Positions 8,698-23,104 of a DNA stretch of 64,000 nucleotides are shown piece by piece (the first letter of the stretch is position 1; every line of letters starts with the position of its first letter). Below the pieces are notes generated by a model. It was not told where the DNA came from, did not search any database, and saw only the letters and a program-made list of their open reading frames with translations. The stretch spans positions 397,388 to 461,387 of the forward strand of contig NZ_JBGCCK010000002.1 of assembly GCF_041262525.1 (NCBI RefSeq). The letters run 5' to 3'. The DNA comes from Streptacidiphilus sp041262525. GTDB taxonomy: Bacteria; Actinomycetota; Actinomycetes; Streptomycetales; Streptomycetaceae. A program made the position numbers and the translations under genes.

Positions 8698-8890
8698 CCA
8701 AACGGAGGCAAGCAGAGGAAGCCGGTGCGAATCCGGCGCGGTCCCGCCACTGTCACCGGGGAGCACCTGCGAACGACGGCCACGGCAGCGAAACGCCGCT
8801 GGAAGGCCCGCAGGTGTGTCGATCCGGAAGCCAGGAGACTCTCGCCTCCGGTTCGTCGATCCAGGGCGCGGACCCTGAGTGAGGACACGC
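8698..8890 (+). promoter_or_regulatory. Cobalamin (B12) riboswitch 1
   Basis: The conserved aptamer core runs from 8714 to 8753 (GGAAGCCGGTGCGAATCC ... CCGCCACTGT). The B12-box strand AGCCAGGAGA lies at 8829-8838. A closing stem pairs CGGAGGC (8703-8709) with GCCTCCG (8844-8850). A hairpin CAGGG-CGCGGA-CCCTG at 8862-8877 fits the L13 partner of the known L5-L13 kissing loop: its GCGG can pair with CCGC in the core. The cobD ribosome site GAGGAC follows at once, so adenosylcobalamin probably represses translation. Confidence 0.95.
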
Positions 8891-8894
8891 ACCG

Positions 8895-9830
8895 GTGTGC
8901 AGCAGCGCCTTCGCGTTCGGGGCCGCGGTGGGCTACGCCGCCGACGCCGTATTCGGCGATCCCCGACGTGGTCATCCCGTAGCGGGCTTCGGGCGCTTCG
9001 CCGCCGCGCTGGAGCGCCGGCTCTACCGGGACCACCGGGGCGCCGGGGCCGCGTACACGCTCGTCGCCGTCGGCACCGTCACCGCAGGGGCAGTTCTCGC
9101 GCAGCGCGCCGCACGCCGCTCCCCCGCCGGGCAGGCAGCCCTCGCCGCCGCGTCCGCGTGGGCCGTGCTCGGGGGCGCGTCGCTGGTGCGGGAGGCGCGC
9201 GTGATCGGGCGTGCGCTGGAGCGCGGCGACATCGACGCGGCGCGTGAGCGTTTGCCGCATCTGTGCGGTCGTGATCCGCGTTCGCTCAGTGAGAGCGAAA
9301 TCGCTCGCGCTGTGGTCGAATCGGTCGGCGAGAACACCGCGGACGCCGTCGTCAACGCGCTCGTCTGGGGCGCGCTCGCGGGCGCGCCGGGGCTGCTCGC
9401 CTTTCGGGCCGTCAACACCCTGGACGCGATGGTCGGCCACCGCTCGCCGCGGCTGCTGCGCTTCGGCTGGGCCTCGGCGCGGCTGGACGACGTCGCCGGC
9501 TGGCCCGGCGCGCGGCTGACCGCGCTGCTCACCGTCGCTGCCAGCGAGGATCGGGGGCGCACCTGGCGCGTCTGGCGCCGGGACGCGGGCGCGCACCCGA
9601 GCCCGAACGCCGGGCACGCGGAGGCGGCGTTCGCAGGGGCGTTGGGCGTCCGGCTCGGGGGCACGCTCAGCTACGGGGACAGGGTGGAGCACCGTCCGGT
9701 GCTCGGTGCCGGACTGCGGCCGGTCGCGGTCGCGGACGTGGAGCGCGCGTGCCGGCTGTCGCGCCGGGTCGGCGCGCTCGCGCTGGTGGCGACGGTGACG
9801 GTGGCATGGATGAGGGGGACGCGCGGATGA
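8895..9830 (+). CDS. cobD: Adenosylcobinamide-phosphate synthase CobD/CbiB
   Basis: 311 residues. This inner-membrane enzyme attaches the aminopropanol arm (or its phosphate) to adenosylcobyric acid. Family features include the N-terminal DAVFGDPRRGHPVAGFG, the RDPRSLSESEIARAVVESVGEN core and AGHAEAAFAGALGV in the C-terminal half, with several hydrophobic helices. The start is GTG 8895 with GAGGA nine bases upstream, at the end of the riboswitch. It is the first gene of operon 1; its stop overlaps the cobQ ATG by ATGA. Confidence 0.93.
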   Translation: MCSSAFAFGAAVGYAADAVFGDPRRGHPVAGFGRFAAALERRLYRDHRGAGAAYTLVAVGTVTAGAVLAQRAARRSPAGQAALAAASAWAVLGGASLVREARVIGRALERGDIDAARERLPHLCGRDPRSLSESEIARAVVESVGENTADAVVNALVWGALAGAPGLLAFRAVNTLDAMVGHRSPRLLRFGWASARLDDVAGWPGARLTALLTVAASEDRGRTWRVWRRDAGAHPSPNAGHAEAAFAGALGVRLGGTLSYGDRVEHRPVLGAGLRPVAVADVERACRLSRRVGALALVATVTVAWMRGTRG

Positions 9831-11332
9831 ACGCCGCAACAGGCGCACTGCTGGTCGCCGGGACGACCTCGGACGCGGGCAAGAGCGTGGTGACCGCAGG
9901 GATCTGCCGGTGGCTGGCCCGACAGGGCGTCAAGGTCGCGCCGTTCAAGGCGCAGAACATGTCGCTGAACTCCTTCGTGACCCTCGACGGCGCCGAGATC
10001 GGCCGCGCGCAGGCCATGCAGGCAGCAGCCGCGGGCGTCGAGCCCGCGGCGGCGATGAACCCGGTGCTGCTCAAGCCGGGCGCGGACGGCCGCAGCCAGG
10101 TCGTGGTGCTGGGCAAGCCGGTCGCCGAGGTCGGCGCGCTCGACTACCGCGAGCGCAAGCCCGCGCTGCTGCGGATCGCCCTCGACTGCCTGGCCGAGCT
10201 GCGCAGCAGCCACGACGTCGTGATCTGCGAGGGCGCCGGCTCCCCCGCGGAGATCAACCTGCGGGACCGGGACATCGCCAACATGGGCCTCGCCGTCGCC
10301 GCCGACCTGCCGGTCGTGGTGGTCGGCGACATCGACCGGGGCGGCGTCTTCGCCTCCATGTTCGGGACGCTGGCCCTGCTCTCCGCCGAGGACCAGGCGC
10401 ACATCGGCGGGTGGATCGTCAACAAGTTCCGTGGCGACGTGCGGCTGCTCCAGCCTGGACTGGACATGCTGTACCGGCTGACACACCGTCCGTCGCTGGG
10501 CGTGCTGCCGATGCTGCCGGGACTCTGGCTGGACGCGGAGGACTCGCTCGATCTCGCCAGCGTCCTCGCGCGCGGCGACGCGGGTCCGCCGCTCGGCTCG
10601 GACGTGCTGCGCGTCTCGGTCGTCCGCCTGCCGCGCCTGTCGAACTTCACCGACATCGACGCGCTCGCCCAGGAGCCCGGCGTGCTGGTGCGCTGGGTGA
10701 CGCGCCCGGAGGAGCTGGCCGACGCCGACCTGGTCGTGCTGCCCGGCACCCGGGCCACCGTGGCGGACCTGGCCTGGTTGCGCGAGCGCGGCCTGGAGGC
10801 CCCGCTGCGTGCCCGCGCCGAGCGCGGACTGCCGACCCTCGGCGTCTGCGGCGGGTACCAGATGCTGGCCCGGACCATCACCGACGAGGTCGAGTCTCGG
10901 GCCGGGGACGTCCCGGGGCTGGGGCTGCTGCCGGTGCGGATCCGCTTCGCCAAGGAGAAGACGCTGGCCCGGCCGATCGGCACCGCCTACGGCGAGACCG
11001 TGCACGGCTACGAGATCCACCACGGCGTCGCGACCGTCGACGGCGGCGAGCCGTGGCTCGACGGCTGCCGCGAGGGCGCGGTCTGGGGCACGACCTGGCA
11101 CGGCGCGCTGGAGAACGACGGCTTCCGCCGCGCCTTCCTGCGCGAGGTCGCGGCGGTGAGCGGACGGGACTTCGTCCCCTCGCCCGACACCTGCTTCTCC
11201 GCCGCCCGCGAGGAGCGGCTGGACCGGCTCGGCGACCTGATCGAGCAGCACGCGGACACCGACGCCCTGTGGCGGCTGATCGAGGGCGGCGCCCCGCGCG
11301 ACCTGCCCTTCGTGCCGCCGGGCGCGCCGTGA
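9827..11332 (+). CDS. cobQ: Cobyric acid synthase CobQ
   Basis: 501 residues. It uses glutamine and ATP to amidate the b, d, e and g carboxylates of adenosylcobyrinate a,c-diamide. The N-terminal dethiobiotin-synthetase-like P-loop reads GTTSDAGKSVVTAG (about residues 9-22), and GAGSPAEINLRDRDIANMG is typical. The C-terminal class-I glutaminase-like domain has the nucleophile region GVCGGYQML and YEIHHGV. The start is ATG 9827 with AGGGGG upstream, coupled to cobD by a 4-bp overlap. A further ATG upstream lies within cobD and lacks support. Confidence 0.95.
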   Translation: MNAATGALLVAGTTSDAGKSVVTAGICRWLARQGVKVAPFKAQNMSLNSFVTLDGAEIGRAQAMQAAAAGVEPAAAMNPVLLKPGADGRSQVVVLGKPVAEVGALDYRERKPALLRIALDCLAELRSSHDVVICEGAGSPAEINLRDRDIANMGLAVAADLPVVVVGDIDRGGVFASMFGTLALLSAEDQAHIGGWIVNKFRGDVRLLQPGLDMLYRLTHRPSLGVLPMLPGLWLDAEDSLDLASVLARGDAGPPLGSDVLRVSVVRLPRLSNFTDIDALAQEPGVLVRWVTRPEELADADLVVLPGTRATVADLAWLRERGLEAPLRARAERGLPTLGVCGGYQMLARTITDEVESRAGDVPGLGLLPVRIRFAKEKTLARPIGTAYGETVHGYEIHHGVATVDGGEPWLDGCREGAVWGTTWHGALENDGFRRAFLREVAAVSGRDFVPSPDTCFSAAREERLDRLGDLIEQHADTDALWRLIEGGAPRDLPFVPPGAP

Positions 11333-11385
11333 CCGACCACCTTCATTTCGCACCATCAAGCAAGACGACCAAGGGAGTTGACCGG

Positions 11386-15077
<3,692 letters not shown>

Positions 15078-15081
<4 letters not shown>

Positions 15082-17165
15082 CCGCGATCGCCATCGCCGA
15101 AGAGGCCCGCTACCCCTTCACGGCGGTCGTGGGCATGGACGACCTGCGGCTCGCGCTGCTGCTGAACGCCGTCTCGCCGCAGGTCGGCGGGGTGCTGGTG
15201 CGCGGCGAGAAGGGCACCGCCAAGTCGACCATGGTCCGGGCACTGGCCGGGCTGCTGCCCGCGATCGGCGTCGTGGCCGGTTGCCGCTTCGGCTGCGACC
15301 CGGCCGCGCCGGACCCGCAATGCCCCGACGGCCCGCACGCCGCCGACGCGGCGGCGACGCGGCGCGCCACTTCGCTGGTGGAGCTGCCGGTCGGCGTGAG
15401 CGAGGACCGGATCGTCGGCTCGCTGGACCTGGAGCGCGCGCTCGCGGAGGGCGTGAAGGCGTACGAGCCGGGGCTGCTCGCGGCCGCGCACCGGGGCGTG
15501 CTCTACATCGACGAGGTGAACCTCCTCCATGACCACCTGGTCGACCTGCTGCTCGACGCGGCCGCGATGGGCCGGTCGTACGTGGAGCGCGAGGGCGTGT
15601 CCGTGCGGCACGCGGCGCGGTTCCTGCTGGTCGGGACCATGAACCCGGAGGAGGGCGAACTGCGGCCGCAGCTCCTTGACCGCTTCGGGCTGACCGTCGA
15701 GATCGCGGCGACGCGCGAGCCGGAACAGCGGGCGGAGGTCGTGCGGCGGCGGCTCGCCTACGATGCCGATCCGGACGGCTTCGCCGCGCGCTGGCAGGAC
15801 GAGGAGCGGGCGCTGGCCGCGCGGATCGTCGCCGCGCGGGCGCTGCTGCCGCAGGTCGTGCTGGGCGATGCGGCGCTGCGTCAGATCACCGCGGTCTGTG
15901 CGGCGTTCGAGGTGGATGGGCTGCGCGCGGACATCGTGATGGCGCGGACGGCGGTCGCGCTGGCGGCGTGGGACGGGCGGACGCAGGTGCTGGCGGAGGA
16001 CGTGCGGATCGCCGCGCAGCTCGCGCTGCCGCACCGGCGGCGGCGCAACCCCTTCGACGCGCCTGGCCTGGACGAGGAGAGGCTGGACGAGACGCTCCAG
16101 CAGCACGCGGGCCAAGAGCCGGAGTCGGAGTCGGATCCGGACGGCGACCCAGACGGGGACGGCCCCGACGACAGCGGTCCGGACGACAGCGGTCCGGACA
16201 ACGGCGGAGGGGGCGGCGGCCAGGACGGGCCGGGCGAATCCGAGCTGCCCTCGGCGACGGACAGCGAGCCGACCCCGGCTGACACACCGTCGGACTCCCC
16301 CGCACCGCAGTCCGCGAGCGCGCCCGCGCCGCGTGAGGTCGCGCCGGTCGCGGCCGACCAGCCCTACCGGACGCGGCTGTTCAAGGTCCCCGGCACCGGG
16401 CAGGGCGTCCAGGGCCGCCGCTCGCGCGCGGAGACCGACAGCGGGCACACGATCCGCTCCGCCCGCCCCAACGGCGCGCTCCAGCGGCTGCACCTGGCCG
16501 CCACCGTGCAGGCCGCCGCGCCGCACCAGCTCGCGCGTGGGCGCAGCGGGCGGGCCTTGGTGTTGCGCAAGGACGACTTCCGGCAGCAGGTGCGAGAGGG
16601 GCGCGAGGGCAACCTCGTCCTCTTCGTCGTGGACGCCTCGGGCTCGATGGCGGCGCGGCAGCGGATGTCGGCGGTCAAGGGCGCGGTGCTGTCGCTGCTG
16701 ATGGACGCCTACCAGCGCCGGGACAAGATCGGGATGATCTCCTTCCGGGGCAGCGGCGCCGAGCTGGTGCTGCCGCCGACCTCCTCGGTCGAGGCGGGCG
16801 CGGCACGGCTGGAGCTGCTGCCCACGGGCGGGCGGACGCCCCTCGCGGCCGGGCTGCTGCGCGCACACGAGACGCTGCGCGTCGAGCGGCTGCGCGACCC
16901 GATGCGGCGGCCCCTGGTCGTGCTGGTGACGGACGGACGGGCGACGGGAGCGCGCACGGCGCTGGACGAGGCGCGGCGCGCCGCCGGGCTGCTGGCTGCG
17001 GCCGGGACGGCGAGTGTCGTGGTGGACTGCGAGAGCGGTCCGGTGCGCCTCGGGCTCGCGGCCGAGCTGGCCACACACCTTTCGGCCCCGGCCGTGAAGC
17101 TGGACGAACTCCGCGCGGACACCATGACCTCCCTCGTGAGGACGATGCAGAAAGAGGCGGCCTAG
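15078..17165 (+). CDS. Fused ChlI/ChlD-type chelatase ATPase, presumed cobaltochelatase subunit
   Basis: 695 residues joining the two small chelatase subunits. The N-terminal AAA+ module has Walker A GEKGTAKST (about residue 43) and Walker B GVLYIDEVNLL (about 140). A disordered acidic Gly/Asp/Pro linker (about residues 345-430, with repeated DDSGP) follows. The C-terminal von Willebrand factor A domain carries the MIDAS motif DASGSM near residue 519. In pseudomonads CobS and CobT fill these roles. Position directly after cobN with a GTGA overlap supports a CobN partner, but a magnesium-chelatase-like role cannot be excluded from sequence alone. Confidence 0.9.
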
Positions 17166-17167
17166 CC

Positions 17168-17764
17168 ATGCCCCAGGGACAGCCGACCAGCGTTCCCGAC
17201 GACGGCCTGACCACGCGTCAGCGCCGCACCCAGCCCGTGCTCGCGGTCCACACCGGCCCCGGGAAGGGCAAATCCACGGCCGCGTTCGGGATGGCGCTGC
17301 GCGCCTGGAACCAGGGCTGGCCGATCGGGGTGTTCCAGTTCGTCAAGTCCGCCAAGTGGAAGGTCGGCGAGGAGCACGCGCTCAAGGTGCTCGGCGCGAG
17401 CGACGAGGGCGGGACGGTCGCCTGGCACAAGATGGGCGAGGGCTGGTCCTGGGTGCAGCGCGAGATCGCCGAGAGCGAGGACGCGGCGCGCGAGGGCTGG
17501 GAGCAGGTCAAGCGCGACCTGGCCGCCGAGACCTACCGCTTCTACGTGCTGGACGAGTTCACCTACCCGATGCACTGGGGCTGGATCGACGTGGACGAGG
17601 TGCTGTCGGTCCTCGCCGAGCGTCCTGGCTCACAGCATGTCGTGATCACCGGCCGGTACGCGCCCGAGAAGCTGGTGGCTGCGGCGGACCTGGTGACGGA
17701 GATGACCAAGGTCAAGCACCCGATGGACGCGGGCCGCAAGGGGCAGCGGGGCATCGAGTGGTAG
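17168..17764 (+). CDS. cobO: Cob(I)yrinic acid a,c-diamide adenosyltransferase
   Basis: 198 residues, the standard length for the CobA/CobO/BtuR family. It transfers the adenosyl group of ATP to reduced corrinoid cobalt. The modified P-loop GPGKGKSTAAFG (about residues 32-43) and YVLDEFTYPMHWGW, VVITGRYAPE and DLVTEMTKVKHP are diagnostic. It starts two bases after the ChlID stop, and its stop overlaps the cobB start. Cytoplasmic. Confidence 0.96.
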   Translation: MPQGQPTSVPDDGLTTRQRRTQPVLAVHTGPGKGKSTAAFGMALRAWNQGWPIGVFQFVKSAKWKVGEEHALKVLGASDEGGTVAWHKMGEGWSWVQREIAESEDAAREGWEQVKRDLAAETYRFYVLDEFTYPMHWGWIDVDEVLSVLAERPGSQHVVITGRYAPEKLVAAADLVTEMTKVKHPMDAGRKGQRGIEW

Positions 17765-19146
17765 CCGTGCCGCGCGTCGTGCTGGCCGCGCCCGCCTCGG
17801 GCACGGGCAAGACGACGGTGGCCACCGGCCTGATGGCGGCGCTGACCGCGCGCGGGCTGCGGGTCTCGCCGCACAAGGTCGGCCCGGACTACATCGACCC
17901 CGGCTACCACGCGCTGGCGACGGGGCGACCCGGCCGCAATCTCGACGCGTTCATGAGCGGGCAGGAGCGGATCGCGCCGCTGTTCCGCCATGCCGCGGAA
18001 GGCGCGGACGTGGCGGTGGTCGAGGGCGTGATGGGCCTGTTCGACGGCGCGGCGCAGCGCGGCGAGCTGGCCTCGACGGCGCACGTGGCGAAGCTGCTGC
18101 GGGCACCGGTGGTGCTGGTGGTGGACGCGTCCTCGCAGAGCCGGTCGGTGGCCGCGCTCGTGCACGGATTCGCGTCCTGGGATCCGCAGGTGCGGATCGG
18201 CGGGGTGATTCTGAACCGGGTCGCCTCCGACCGGCACGAGCTGCTGCTGCGGGAGGCGCTGGAGGAGGGCGGCGGCGTGCCGGTGCTCGGCGCGCTGCGG
18301 CGCAGCGATGCGGTCGCGACGCCGAGCCGGCACCTGGGGCTGGTGCCCGCGGTCGAGCGGGACGCGGAGGCACTGCGGGCGGTCCGCGAGATGGGCGAGC
18401 TGGTCGCGGCGGGCGTGGACCTGGACGCGGTGCTGGCGCTGGCGCGCAGCGCTCCGGACCTGAGCGAGCCCGCGTGGAGCGCGCACGACGAGATCGCCGC
18501 TCTCGGTTCGGACGCCCCGTCAGGGACGCGGCCGGTGGTCGCGCTCGCGGGCGGAGCGGCGTTCTCGTTCTCCTACGCGGAGAACGCCGAGCTGCTGGCC
18601 GCCGCCGGGGCGGAGGTCGTGGCGTTCGATCCACTGCATGACGAGAAGCTGCCCGAGGGAACATCAGCGCTGGTCATCGGCGGCGGCTTCCCCGAGGTCT
18701 ACGCCGCCGAGCTCTCCGCGAACCGGGCGCTCCGCGACGAGATCACCGCTCTCGCGCAGTCCGGAGCACCGATCTCGGCGGAGTGCGCCGGTCTGCTCTA
18801 CCTCTGCCGCGCGCTGGACGGGCAGCCCATGTGCGGGGTCCTCGACACGGAGGCGTGCATGTCGCCGCGGCTCACCCTCGGCTACCGCGAGGCCGTAGCG
18901 CTCAGCGACAGCCCCCTCGCCCAGGCCGGTACGCGCCTTCCCGGCCACGAGTTCCACCGCACCGTCACCGCCCCGGGCAGCGGCCCCGCCCCCGCCTGGG
19001 GCTGGCGCACCCACGACGGGCGGCTGACCACGGAGGGATTCACCTCCCCGTCCCTGCACGCCTCCTACCTCCACCTGCACTGGACGGCGGCCCCGTCCGT
19101 CGCCGCCCGCCTGGTCGAGCACGCCGCGCGCCACGCGCGAGAATGA
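17758..19146 (+). CDS. cobB: Cobyrinate a,c-diamide synthase CobB/CbiA
   Basis: 462 residues. It amidates the a and c carboxylates of the corrin ring with glutamine and ATP. The N-terminal P-loop is APASGTGKTTVATG, with HKVGPDYIDPGYH after it. The C-terminal glutaminase-like domain shows GGGFPEVYA and AECAGLLYL, in which the Cys is the nucleophile. I chose GTG 17758, which overlaps cobO by 7 bp and has GGGG at a suitable distance; GTG 17767 is an alternative. It is coupled to the next gene by ATGA. Confidence 0.95.
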   Translation: MVAVPRVVLAAPASGTGKTTVATGLMAALTARGLRVSPHKVGPDYIDPGYHALATGRPGRNLDAFMSGQERIAPLFRHAAEGADVAVVEGVMGLFDGAAQRGELASTAHVAKLLRAPVVLVVDASSQSRSVAALVHGFASWDPQVRIGGVILNRVASDRHELLLREALEEGGGVPVLGALRRSDAVATPSRHLGLVPAVERDAEALRAVREMGELVAAGVDLDAVLALARSAPDLSEPAWSAHDEIAALGSDAPSGTRPVVALAGGAAFSFSYAENAELLAAAGAEVVAFDPLHDEKLPEGTSALVIGGGFPEVYAAELSANRALRDEITALAQSGAPISAECAGLLYLCRALDGQPMCGVLDTEACMSPRLTLGYREAVALSDSPLAQAGTRLPGHEFHRTVTAPGSGPAPAWGWRTHDGRLTTEGFTSPSLHASYLHLHWTAAPSVAARLVEHAARHARE

Positions 19147-19565
19147 CCACCATGACGCGCAAGACCACCCAGCAGCCCACGCCGCCCGCCACCTGCCCCT
19201 GCGGTAGTCCCCGCCCCTACGCGGACTGCTGCGGCCCCCTGCACGCGGGCACGGCCCAGGCCGGGACGGCGGAGCAGCTGATGCGCTCGCGCTTCGCCGC
19301 GTTCGCCACGCACGACGAGGCGTACCTGCTGCGCAGCTGGGCCCCTGAGACGCGTCCCGCCCGCGTCGAGTTCGACCCGGCGCTGCGCTGGGAGCGCCTG
19401 GAGATCCTCGGCAGCACCGAGGGCGGCCCGTTCCACGCGGAGGGCACGGTCGAGTTCCGCGCCCACTACCGCGAGGGCCGCACGCCCGGCACGCTGCACG
19501 AGAACAGCCGCTTCCGCCGCGAAGCCGGCGCCTGGGTCTACGTCGACGGCGACATCCGCGACTGA
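19143..19565 (+). CDS. YchJ/UPF0225 family SEC-C zinc-binding protein
   Basis: 140 residues. The N-terminal SEC-C motif CPCGSPRPYADCC binds zinc in this family. It is followed by the NTF2-like domain with PARVEFDPALRWERLEI and EGTVEFRAHYREG. The function of the family is not established. It overlaps cobB by 4 bp and is therefore co-transcribed with operon 1, probably without a role in cobalamin synthesis. An internal ATG at 19152 is an alternative start. Confidence 0.88.
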   Translation: MTTMTRKTTQQPTPPATCPCGSPRPYADCCGPLHAGTAQAGTAEQLMRSRFAAFATHDEAYLLRSWAPETRPARVEFDPALRWERLEILGSTEGGPFHAEGTVEFRAHYREGRTPGTLHENSRFRREAGAWVYVDGDIRD

Positions 19566-19635
19566 TCGGGCGCGCTGCGGACCGGTGGGACCGGTGTCCG
19601 ACTCCGGGCCCGGCCGGGCGTTCCCGCGTGCTTTC

Positions 19636-21012
19636 ATGGAAGGCGTGGGGGGTCACGCCCGTGAGCCGCGCCCGTGGTCCGGACAGCGCCGACGCCACGG
19701 GGCGGTAGCCGTTGCCGCCTTCCTGGCCCTGGGCTGCCTGCTGGCCCTGCTGCGGTCGGGCGACGGCTCCGCGGCCGGCGGGCAGGGCCTGCTGACCTCC
19801 CCGACCACCGCGGACACCGCACCCGGTTGGGGCCTGACCCACACCCAGTACAGCGCCGACAACGGCGACCCGACGGCGGACGCGGCCGCCCAGGCGCTGC
19901 TCGCCCAGAGTCAGTCGGCCCAGAGTCAGTCGGCCCGGACTCCGCTCGCCCAGGACCAGGCCATGATGGGCTGGGGCGCGGACAACCCCGAGCCCTCACC
20001 CGGTGTCTACGACTTCACGCGTCTCGACTCGCGAATCCGGATGATCACGCGGAGCGGCGGCCGTCCGGTGATCACGCTCTGCTGCGCGCCCGACTGGATG
20101 AAGGGCGGTCCGGTGGGCCGCACCGACTGGTCGCGCCTGGAGACGGCTCCCTCCGCCGATCACTACGCCGACTTCGCCGCCCTCGCCGCGACCGTGGCGC
20201 GCCGCTACCCGCAGGTCCACGACTTCGTCGTGTGGAACGAGTTCAAGGGCTTCTTCGACAACGGCTCCGGACAGTGGGACGCGGCGGCGTACACGGCGCT
20301 CTACAACGAGGTCTACCGGGCGATCAAGGCGGTGAGCCCCGGGATCGCGGTCGGCGGCCCCTACCTCCCGATGGACAGCTTCCCGCTCGGCTCGGAGACC
20401 TACGCCTCGGCGGTGAGCGGTCGCTGGGGCACGCTGGACCAGCGGGTGGTCACCGCCTTCGACTACTGGCTGCAGCACAAGGCGGGCGCCGACTTCGTCG
20501 TGGTCGACGGCTCGACGGTGCCGAAGGACGGTGCCCCGGCCCCTGATCCGTTCGCGGCGACGGAGAAGTTCACCGCCGTCAGTCGCTGGCTGCGGGACCG
20601 GACGACGCTGCCGCTGTGGTGGGCGGAGTGGTACGTGGAGCCGCCCAACTCCGGCTGGAACGAGCCCTATCGGGACGCCGTGCTCGCCAGCGGCATGATC
20701 GCGCTCGCCGAGGCCCGTGTGTCCGCGGCCTTCTACTGGAATCCGGAGACGAATTCCGCCGACTGCCCCGGCTGCCTGTGGAGCGCGTCGGGCGCGCCGC
20801 TGCCGCCGCTGGCACTGCTGCGCGGCTTCGCACGATGGTTCCCGCCCTCGGTGGCGCCGGTGCCCGTCGCGGTGGCGGACCCGCGCGTGCGGGTGCTCGC
20901 TCAGGCGGCCGAGGGGGTGGCGGTGAACACCACGGGCGGGCCGCTTCGCACCACAGTGGACGGCCGATCGATGAGCCTCGGCCCGTACCAGATCCTCTGG
21001 TTCGCCCGGTAG
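19636..21012 (+). CDS. Membrane-anchored GH39/PslG-like glycoside hydrolase
   Basis: 458 residues from ATG 19636. An N-terminal anchor (AVAVAAFLALGCLLALL) is followed by a low-complexity spacer with QSQSAQSQSA, encoded by a 15-bp direct repeat. The clan-A TIM-barrel shows MGWGADNPEPSPGVYDF, FVVWNEFKGFF with the presumed acid/base Glu at residue 202, and LPLWWAEWYVEP with the presumed nucleophile Glu at residue 331. This matches GH39-type enzymes, including PslG, which trims an exopolysaccharide. It converges on the glycan operon with 17 bp between stops, suggesting a role in processing that polymer. The start is uncertain (weak ribosome site; GTG 19645 or 19585 possible). Confidence 0.8.
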   Translation: MEGVGGHAREPRPWSGQRRRHGAVAVAAFLALGCLLALLRSGDGSAAGGQGLLTSPTTADTAPGWGLTHTQYSADNGDPTADAAAQALLAQSQSAQSQSARTPLAQDQAMMGWGADNPEPSPGVYDFTRLDSRIRMITRSGGRPVITLCCAPDWMKGGPVGRTDWSRLETAPSADHYADFAALAATVARRYPQVHDFVVWNEFKGFFDNGSGQWDAAAYTALYNEVYRAIKAVSPGIAVGGPYLPMDSFPLGSETYASAVSGRWGTLDQRVVTAFDYWLQHKAGADFVVVDGSTVPKDGAPAPDPFAATEKFTAVSRWLRDRTTLPLWWAEWYVEPPNSGWNEPYRDAVLASGMIALAEARVSAAFYWNPETNSADCPGCLWSASGAPLPPLALLRGFARWFPPSVAPVPVAVADPRVRVLAQAAEGVAVNTTGGPLRTTVDGRSMSLGPYQILWFAR

Positions 21013-21029
21013 TCGCAGCGCTGCCCCAC

Positions 21030-23096
<2,067 letters not shown>

Positions 23097-23104
23097 GGGC
23101 GTCC

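Noticed and set aside
8714..8753. GTGCGAATCC resembling a tRNA T-loop
   Set aside because: It belongs to the conserved B12 riboswitch core; no acceptor or anticodon arms fit. No tRNA or rRNA was found in the window.
9910..11385. Long in-frame extension upstream of cobN
   Set aside because: It lies in another frame of cobQ, is Arg/Ala-rich nonsense and has no ribosome site; GTG 11386 with AAGGGAG gives the normal CobN length.
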